Both the position numbers and the translations under genes were made by a program. Below, piece after piece: positions 59,053-64,000 of a stretch of 64,000 bases of DNA. Under the pieces are notes generated by a model that searched no databases, had not been told where the DNA came from, and saw only the letters and a list, made by a program, of their open reading frames with translations. Origin of the DNA: Hoylesella nanceiensis DSM 19126 = JCM 15639 (GTDB lineage: Bacteria > Bacteroidota > Bacteroidia > Bacteroidales > Bacteroidaceae); assembly GCF_000379965.1 (NCBI RefSeq), contig NZ_KB904327.1:707405-771404 (forward strand), given 5' to 3'. Numbering within the stretch: position 1 is the stretch's first letter; each line of letters starts with the position of its first letter.

Positions 59053-59529
59053 ATGAATAAATTAAAAGAAAAAATTATGAACACATTAGATCACAAGTAT
59101 TTTGGCAAATTATGTTTCGACAAGGCAAACGATACAGGAATCATTTGGACTGGCCAAGTAAATGACATAAACGTAAAAATGTGGTATGACGAAGATATGG
59201 AAGTAAAAAGAGAGGAATTGGACAAATGTGCTCTCTTTTTAGAAAACTTCAAAGACAACATTAAAAGAGCTACCGAAATACTGATTGAGACCTTAAAAGA
59301 GGATAGAGAATATATGGACTATCATCTCGAAGCATGCAAAGAAGCAAACTTACCCAATGACGTTGTTGAGTTTGTTTTGAAAATGACGGTGACTGCCATT
59401 AATCTGTGGATAGGTGATAGCGAGCTAATAACGATAGATTTCATGATTCTACCCGAAGAAAGTGATCAAATCTTATGCGTAAAATTTAATGAAAAAGGAG
59501 AAGTGGATGCTGTTGATTGGGAGAGCTAG
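59053..59529 (+). CDS. DUF2004-type small protein
   Basis: A 158-residue acidic cytoplasmic protein (start at 59053; an ATG at 59077 giving MNTLDHKYFGKL is equally possible and is the more usual N terminus for the type). The pattern YFGKLCFD, then WTGQVNDINVKMWYD and the C-terminal DFMILPEESDQILCVKFN resembles DUF2004 proteins, which often lie in toxin-immunity clusters. The function is unknown. It is preceded by a 288-base gap in which no feature was seen. Confidence 0.6.
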   Translation: MNKLKEKIMNTLDHKYFGKLCFDKANDTGIIWTGQVNDINVKMWYDEDMEVKREELDKCALFLENFKDNIKRATEILIETLKEDREYMDYHLEACKEANLPNDVVEFVLKMTVTAINLWIGDSELITIDFMILPEESDQILCVKFNEKGEVDAVDWES

Positions 59530-59615
59530 GATATTGTTATCTACAGACTTTTCTGTATACGTCCCTAGTCTTTCATTTATGTAGAAACAATATTAAAGTA
59601 TTTCAGGTAATTAAA

Positions 59616-60455
59616 ATGATGAAAGAGAAACTGAATGCCTTTGTGGCTGAATTTAAACAAGAAGCACTACTTGATGCTATTCGAATAAAGTTATCGTCCA
59701 CTCCAGCTCTAGAGATTACACAAAGCAAAGTTGGGGGACTTTTCTATTTGCCTAAATCGGCAACAATACCAACTAATAGCAAAGGTGAACAACTAATGTT
59801 CTTGGCACAGATAAACTGTGAAGAATTGCCCGAGAACTCCATATATCCTCCAAAAGGAATTATGCAGTTTTGGATTTTTGGTGGAGATTATGATATGGGG
59901 AATAACTATGACAACCCATGTTCTGACGAAAACAAACGAGTGATTTATTATCCTACGATTGAAGAACATTATAATTTGGAAGAGTTAACCACTATGTATA
60001 AGCCTAAAGAAAATGAAGACGGTGAATTAATTACTCCAATCTGTACTGACGAGCCTTTATCTATGTCGTTTCAACTTGAAAAACAATGGCGGTTGGTTTC
60101 AGATTTTCGTTTTGAAGAGGCATTTATAGAAAAGTGGAATGCACATTTCCCTGATAAAAAGATAGAAGAGTTCTGGCAGTTAGATGAAGATCTTTCTGAA
60201 ATTGTCTATGAAATGCTGGATATCAAAGAATATTCTCAAATTGGAGGCTATGGATATTTTACACAAACCGACCCACGTATGTACGAGTCTTTATCAGATT
60301 ATACTGAGATATTATTTCAACTGGATTCGTACGATGAAGGTGACGAGTACAAAGTTTTATGGGGTGATTGTGGTGTAGGAAGCTTCTTCGCAACTAAAGA
60401 GCAACTAAAGAACCTCGACTTTGCGAATTGTCTATATAATTGGGATTGTTGCTAG
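59616..60455 (+). CDS. DUF1963 (YwqG-like) protein
   Basis: A 279-residue cytoplasmic protein when started at the ATG at 59616 (MMKEKLNAFVAEF, next ATG at 59619). The longer frame from 59517 relies on TTG and overlaps the previous gene. It shows the DUF1963/YwqG pattern: SKVGGLFYLPKSATIPTN near residue 30, LMFLAQINCEELP, GIMQFWIFG and the C-terminal QIGGYGYFTQTDPR and VLWGDCGVGSFFA. The molecular function of the family is unknown; it is common among small-gene clusters with immunity proteins. Confidence 0.85.
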   Translation: MMKEKLNAFVAEFKQEALLDAIRIKLSSTPALEITQSKVGGLFYLPKSATIPTNSKGEQLMFLAQINCEELPENSIYPPKGIMQFWIFGGDYDMGNNYDNPCSDENKRVIYYPTIEEHYNLEELTTMYKPKENEDGELITPICTDEPLSMSFQLEKQWRLVSDFRFEEAFIEKWNAHFPDKKIEEFWQLDEDLSEIVYEMLDIKEYSQIGGYGYFTQTDPRMYESLSDYTEILFQLDSYDEGDEYKVLWGDCGVGSFFATKEQLKNLDFANCLYNWDCC

Positions 60456-60459
60456 CATA

Positions 60460-60494
60460 TTTCTCTCGTCGATCACACATATTGGCGAGAGAAA
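60460..60494. repeat. Hairpin after the DUF1963 gene
   Basis: TTTCTCTCG and CGAGAGAAA form a perfect 9-bp stem with a 17-base loop just after the DUF1963 stop. No T-run follows, so it is terminator-like at best. Confidence 0.45.
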
Positions 60495-60598
60495 AACTCT
60501 TAAATACATCATAAAAAAGGCCACCATTGATAGTGAAACAATCTTCAAACTCATAAAAAAGATTTGATTGAACCACTTATTTTCTTATTAGAACAAAG

Positions 60599-61012
60599 AT
60601 GAAAGTTATTAGAGATTTTGGCGAATATTTCAAGTATTCGCTTCACGATGCACGCATCAATAGAATTGAATATAAGCAAGGAAATATAATATTGCATTTT
60701 AATTATATTTTTTCGTATGATGAAAATATAGAGCGAACCCATAAAGCACAGATTATTTTTGAACAGGTTGATATTGATGATATTCGTATACTTGTATTTA
60801 ACAATAGGTGGTTAGATGATTTTCAAGGTCAATGTATCGATTTAGAAACATATCAAAGTAAATATAAGAATAGCGAATTTGAAGTTATTGACGAGACTTA
60901 TAACTGGGGAAAAGCCATGTTTCAAGGGTGGCTAAGGACTGAAGATCTACCAGTTCACTGCATTATGGATATACGTTTCAATGGTAAGATGATATATGTA
61001 ATTGAGGATTAA
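60599..61012 (+). CDS. Small acidic protein, unknown, possibly immunity-like
   Basis: A 137-residue cytoplasmic protein starting MKVIRDFGEYF. It has YSLHDARINRIEYKQGNIILHF, a pattern (L-H-D-A/S-R-I followed by beta strands) seen in several small immunity-type families, and an Asp/Glu-rich centre with NNRWLDDFQGQ. I do not recognise the family with confidence. It is the fourth plus-strand gene of this small-gene stretch and ends before array copy 6. Confidence 0.6.
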   Translation: MKVIRDFGEYFKYSLHDARINRIEYKQGNIILHFNYIFSYDENIERTHKAQIIFEQVDIDDIRILVFNNRWLDDFQGQCIDLETYQSKYKNSEFEVIDETYNWGKAMFQGWLRTEDLPVHCIMDIRFNGKMIYVIED

Positions 61013-61123
61013 GGAATGTTCTATGACCAAATTATCATTAGGAATGTTTCAAATTTACTTATCTGCGCACCAATAATAAAACCCTCGGTATCACTACTTT
61101 TCTATCCTACTCCATTCAATTTG

Positions 61124-61233
61124 TATGTTATTCAGTTGTAAAAGCAGTGCTTTTACTCTCTAATTCCTATCCTTTTACGAGCTAAAAGCAATAATATTAC
61201 ATCAGCATAACAACTTATTACTATATTAAAAGA
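61124..61233. repeat. 22-bp periodic palindromic array, copy 6 (five units)
   Basis: Units start at 61124, 61146, 61168, 61190 and 61212. They read, among others, AGTGCTTTTAC ... TAATTCC, TATCCTTTTAC ... TAAAAGC and AATAATATTAC ... CATAAC. The array is in the 365-base gap between two convergent genes, so it is in the 3' flank of both. Confidence 0.78.
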
Positions 61234-61377
61234 AGGTCCCTTGACAAATAATTATAAAGAGACCTCAAAGTAGTTGGACTATAAAAATAAACTATTCTAT
61301 TTTAATTTCTATGCTATTATTAGAAAAAGAGCTTCAAGTTTTATATTAGGTAATTGCTCTTAATACTTCTTTTGCCT

Positions 61378-61812
61378 TTACTTATTAGGTTTTTGCAGGG
61401 TTTGTTTATCTAACTTAGATTCATAGAAAGTTTTTAACACCTCACTGAAAATATCATTTGGAGAGATAACATCAAACAACGTCATCGAAGAACGGAGCTT
61501 TATTGCATCTATATCACCCATTATCAAAGTAATATCTTTACCGCAATGGTTCAGTAGGGCCTTTGTGATTTCTCTCAAACGACTACCAAGAATGGGATGA
61601 GCTAGATAGGCTTCGGCTTCTTCTACATCCACCAATCCATAATATAAAGAGTTTGTACTACTACCTAAACCTTTCAATTGAGGAAAAATATACCACATCC
61701 AATGGCTTTGTTTGCGTCCTTCTTGCATCTCTTTTAATGCCACATTGTAAGTCAAAGAATTATCTTGTGCCTCTATAAATCTTTGAAGGAAGAAAGGATC
61801 TTTCTCTTGCAT
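61378..61812 (-). CDS. DUF1810 family protein
   Basis: A 144-residue cytoplasmic protein with the DUF1810 signature GRKQSHWMWYIFPQLKGLG near residue 32 and YLAHPILGSRLREITKALL. The biochemical role is not established; the family is often seen with NAD- or ADP-ribose-related genes. Here the gene lies 33 bases after an ADP-ribosylglycohydrolase on the same strand, which suits such a link. Confidence 0.9.
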   Translation of the reverse strand: MQEKDPFFLQRFIEAQDNSLTYNVALKEMQEGRKQSHWMWYIFPQLKGLGSSTNSLYYGLVDVEEAEAYLAHPILGSRLREITKALLNHCGKDITLIMGDIDAIKLRSSMTLFDVISPNDIFSEVLKTFYESKLDKQTLQKPNK

Positions 61813-61845
61813 TCCTACTAATTTTTCAAAATTATTTAGAATACC

Positions 61846-62589
61846 TCACAACTCTGGAGTTAATATGCCATAGCAATAGCCCGAAATATCTTGTGGAACT
61901 CTATAGAAAGGTTGAGCAATACTGCCTGCCATTGCAGCGATAGTATCAGAATCTCCACCTAAAGAAATGGCAAGACGAATAACTTCTTCAAAACTATTTC
62001 CATCTAAAAATGCGATAATTGCTTGAGGAACGCTTCCTTGACAAGATGCATCAAAGGTGTAAGTTGCTCGTATATCTTCTATACGAGCATGAAGGTCATA
62101 CCCAAATTGCTTTTCTATATAATTGCGTATTACTGCTTTGCTTTCCCCTTGTTTAGCTAAAAAGACGGCAGTTGCAATGGCTTGAGCTCCTTTTATTCCG
62201 TCTACGTGATTGTGAGTTACTTCTGCAGAGAGCTTAGAAAGTCTTAACACGTCCTCCACCGTATCTGCATACAATCCAATTGGACTTACTCTCATAGCTG
62301 AACCATTGCCAAAACTACCATAAGGTTGAGGATTTAAATCTGTAAGCCAATGCAAAAATCGCCCACCATACCCTACATTTAGATAATTACGCCCTAATGT
62401 TTGCATTGTGGTTACAAGCTCTTTAAAAAAGTGATTTGGACAATCTGTTAGCCATTTTGCTATGGCTAACGTCATAACGGTATCATCTGTAAACCTACTA
62501 GAAGGTGTAAAGAGATAGAAATGTGTTGTCTTTACATTATCTCTTTCATACACTGAACCTATAATATCACCGATAATTGCTCCTAACAT
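61846..62589 (-). CDS. ADP-ribosylglycohydrolase (DraG/ARH family)
   Basis: A 247-residue hydrolase that would remove ADP-ribose from proteins or small molecules using a di-magnesium centre. The N-terminal MLGAIIGDIIGSVYERDN, the metal-binding SRFTDDTVMTLAI and the C-terminal metal site SLGGDSDTIAAMAGSIA are complete. Together with the DUF1810 gene it forms a two-gene unit. The modified target is unknown. Confidence 0.92.
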   Translation of the reverse strand: MLGAIIGDIIGSVYERDNVKTTHFYLFTPSSRFTDDTVMTLAIAKWLTDCPNHFFKELVTTMQTLGRNYLNVGYGGRFLHWLTDLNPQPYGSFGNGSAMRVSPIGLYADTVEDVLRLSKLSAEVTHNHVDGIKGAQAIATAVFLAKQGESKAVIRNYIEKQFGYDLHARIEDIRATYTFDASCQGSVPQAIIAFLDGNSFEEVIRLAISLGGDSDTIAAMAGSIAQPFYRVPQDISGYCYGILTPEL

Positions 62590-62816
62590 TTTCTTTTTCT
62601 AATTTATGATTATATATAAATGAGTTAAATTCTACTTGAAAGCAATATGAGAATTAATTTCTTTAGGAACGTTCCTTACATCGCAAAATCCTATAAAACG
62701 ATCTACTTTTTTGTATGTTATCTCTGTAAACGATCTATTAATTGGCTTATGCCTTGCTATCTTTCTACTTCTTCACCAGAGAAAGAATACCTTATACAAT
62801 TCCAAACAAACAGATA

Positions 62817-62993
62817 TCAACTATTGTCTTCTCTCTCAAAACCCTCATTATCAATCGTTGTTGGTAAAAAGTCTGGATGAGAAAGTTGTCGTTCTCTACT
62901 ATGCTCATTGTGCACTTGCGGAGCCGTTGAACATATTAAATTAATGCATTCACAAGGAACACAAAGGATTCTGGGCGCAATATATGCTTTCAT
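62817..62993 (-). CDS. Small Bacteroidales-type peptide, unknown
   Basis: A 58-residue peptide from the ATG at 62993, starting MKAYIAPRILCVPCECINLICS; in-frame ATGs at 63017 and 63056 would lengthen it. The start MK-x-Y-x-x-P followed by a hydrophobic stretch with a Cys or Ser and then a polar tail is a pattern I know from many short Bacteroidales proteins of unknown role. A TACATTTG element upstream supports expression. Too little is known to name a function. Confidence 0.5.
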   Translation of the reverse strand: MKAYIAPRILCVPCECINLICSTAPQVHNEHSRERQLSHPDFLPTTIDNEGFEREDNS

Positions 62994-63110
62994 GGGAGTA
63001 GTTTTTGTATTTATCATAAACTTGTTTCTTTGGTTATAGATTCTCACAAGGCACATCTTTTGCTTTCATGAGATTAATAGTTAAGACCGTCTTATTTATT
63101 TTGTCTCTTA

Positions 63111-63118
63111 CAAATGTA
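63111..63118 (-). promoter_or_regulatory. -7 element upstream of the small peptide gene
   Basis: On the minus strand TACATTTG matches TAnnTTTG. It lies about 50 to 115 bases before the possible ATG codons of the peptide gene. The upstream element is poor (TTAT). Confidence 0.4.
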
Positions 63119-63383
63119 CAAAAATACTCCTAATCATAATAAGGTTTTACAGCACTTTTTATTACATTAATCTCATATTTTAAATTGATAAGTTCCCAAT
63201 AACATATCTATCTTAAATAAAAAGAAAGATTTCTTCAAGATACACACTCTCTTCCTTATGTATAGATATCCCCTCTAAGCCATTCTTTTCTATTTAAGAA
63301 GTATTTCCTTACTGGTCGCTAAGACAAGCCTTTAATGCTTTATAATTTGTGTTTGTGGGCCTATACAAGGTTCTCTGCATAAG

Positions 63384-63467
63384 TCATCTATTGGGACTTT
63401 GGTCTGAAGTGGTTTCCATAAATGCATAGAAAAGGCCTTCTTCTGCTTTGGGGGAACAAATACTCAT
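63384..63467 (-). other. Very short frame of 27 codons, possible gene remnant
   Basis: A frame beginning MSICSPKAEEG and ending in a TGA has protein-like composition and continues in another frame (IDDLCREPCIG) after the stop, as if a frameshift had broken a longer sequence. No family is recognised. The surrounding 63119-63497 has no other identifiable feature. Confidence 0.25.
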
Positions 63468-63497
63468 TAACCTCTAAGTCCATTCAGACCTAACCAA

Positions 63498-63665
63498 CTA
63501 ATATTTCCTCTCTGACCTTAAAAAGTATTCATTGTGTATTTCTTTAATGCTTTCAAGCTCCTCTTTTGATACAAGCATAATATGGGAACGTAGATATTTA
63601 GTGTTCAATAAGTGTTTTTGATGTTCCTTTTTAATGCCTTCAAGCTCCTCTTCTGATACAAGCAC
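63498..63665 (-). other. Mini-ORF made of two copies of an 87-bp tandem repeat
   Basis: From a GTG at 63665 to a TAG at 63498 runs a 55-codon frame made of two copies of the same 29-codon unit. The first starts MLVSEEELEGIKKEH, the second, with its own ATG at 63578, MLVSKEELESIKEIH. The unit length of 87 bp keeps the frame open. The first copy begins directly after the T-run of the 5S rRNA terminator. It could be a real small gene, a duplicated gene start or a remnant of a larger gene. Confidence 0.35.
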
Positions 63666-63712
63666 AAAAAAAGAGAGCTTAACTGATTACTCAACTAAAC
63701 TCTCTCTAAAAA
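63665..63712 (-). terminator. Terminator of the rRNA operon
   Basis: On the minus strand AGAGAGAGTTTAGTTGAG and CAGTTAAGCTCTCT form a long stem (with G-U pairs) just after the 5S rRNA, followed by TTTTTTT. Confidence 0.75.
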
Positions 63713-63716
63713 AAAA

Positions 63717-63825
<109 letters not shown>

Positions 63826-63902
63826 TATACCTTTATAATATCAATAACATATCTACAAGCAAAATGTATGATTAAATAAATCACAACGGATGAAAATAAT
63901 CT

Positions 63903-64000
63903 GTGTCTGAAAGCTTTGGGCAATTAGTAGTGCTCGGCTTTGACATCACTGTCTTTACACCTACACCCTATCAACGTCGTCGTCTACAACGACCCTCAAA
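63903..64000 (-). rRNA. rrl: 23S ribosomal RNA, 3' end only
   Basis: On the minus strand the sequence TAGACGACGACGTTGATAGG, followed by GTGTAGGTGTAAAGACAG and CCGAGCACTACTAATT, is the conserved 3' end of bacterial 23S rRNA. The gene continues past the window edge. The 3' end near 63903 is estimated. The 77-base spacer to 5S has no tRNA. Confidence 0.9.

Noticed and set aside
62647-62944. Two overlapping plus-strand frames of 77 codons
   Set aside because: They lie opposite the small peptide gene and neither has a recognisable pattern.
63826-63902. A tRNA gene in the spacer between 23S and 5S rRNA
   Set aside because: The spacer is only 77 bases, AT-rich and has no cloverleaf.

Overview
The window looks like chromosomal DNA of a Bacteroidales bacterium, most likely a Prevotella-type member of Prevotellaceae. 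The evidence is AT-rich DNA, SusC/SusD pairs, a hybrid two-component regulator, a fimbrillin-like lipoprotein, PagL-like and Omp28-like outer-membrane proteins, a TTG-started anaerobic sulfatase maturase, near absence of Shine-Dalgarno sequences, and promoters of the Bacteroidetes type (TTTG, 19-20 bases, TAnnTTTG). No phage, insertion sequence, integrase or CRISPR array was seen.

Layout. 1-8300: tamB with the first codons of a coupled partner at the window edge, a fimbrillin-like lipoprotein, a small Cys-rich exported protein and an RluA-type pseudouridine synthase. 8400-14100: fabG with a TetR regulator, then a galactose operon galM-gluP-galK. 14300-24100: an Omp28-like thioredoxin-fold protein, folC, dnaJ, grpE, an ABC-F ATPase, a GNAT acetyltransferase frame broken by a TGA codon, and PBP1A. 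24180-27400: pyrBI, tRNA-Cys, a FeoB-associated-type small protein, glyA. 27500-36100: PagL-like deacylase, MATE exporter, SIMPL protein, a WecB-like epimerase with altered active-site motifs, a sulfatase with its radical-SAM maturase, and a DnaQ-like exonuclease.

36400-56200 is a polysaccharide utilisation locus in two halves. The minus-strand half has a DUF4965-type enzyme, a hybrid two-component regulator and a GH43-aldose epimerase fusion whose start overlaps the regulator stop. The plus-strand half has a TIG/beta-propeller lipoprotein, SusC, SusD and a DUF1735-type lipoprotein. Between them sits an unrelated-looking two-gene operon: a PflA-like radical SAM enzyme and a HIRAN protein with a Cys-rich N-terminal segment.

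56500-62600 is accessory DNA: a short RelA/SpoT-type hydrolase, four small genes resembling toxin-immunity families (Imm26, DUF2004, DUF1963 and one unknown) with no visible toxin, and an ADP-ribosylglycohydrolase/DUF1810 pair. The window ends with a small peptide gene, a tandemly duplicated mini-ORF, 5S rRNA and the 3' end of 23S rRNA, all on the minus strand.

The most unusual non-coding signal is a dispersed array family. At six intergenic places (about 6952, 10176, 15992, 32282, 47991 and 61124) diverged palindromic units follow each other with a period of exactly 22 bp, three to five units per site, mostly in 3' flanks of genes; one array supplies the last codons of the sulfatase maturase gene.
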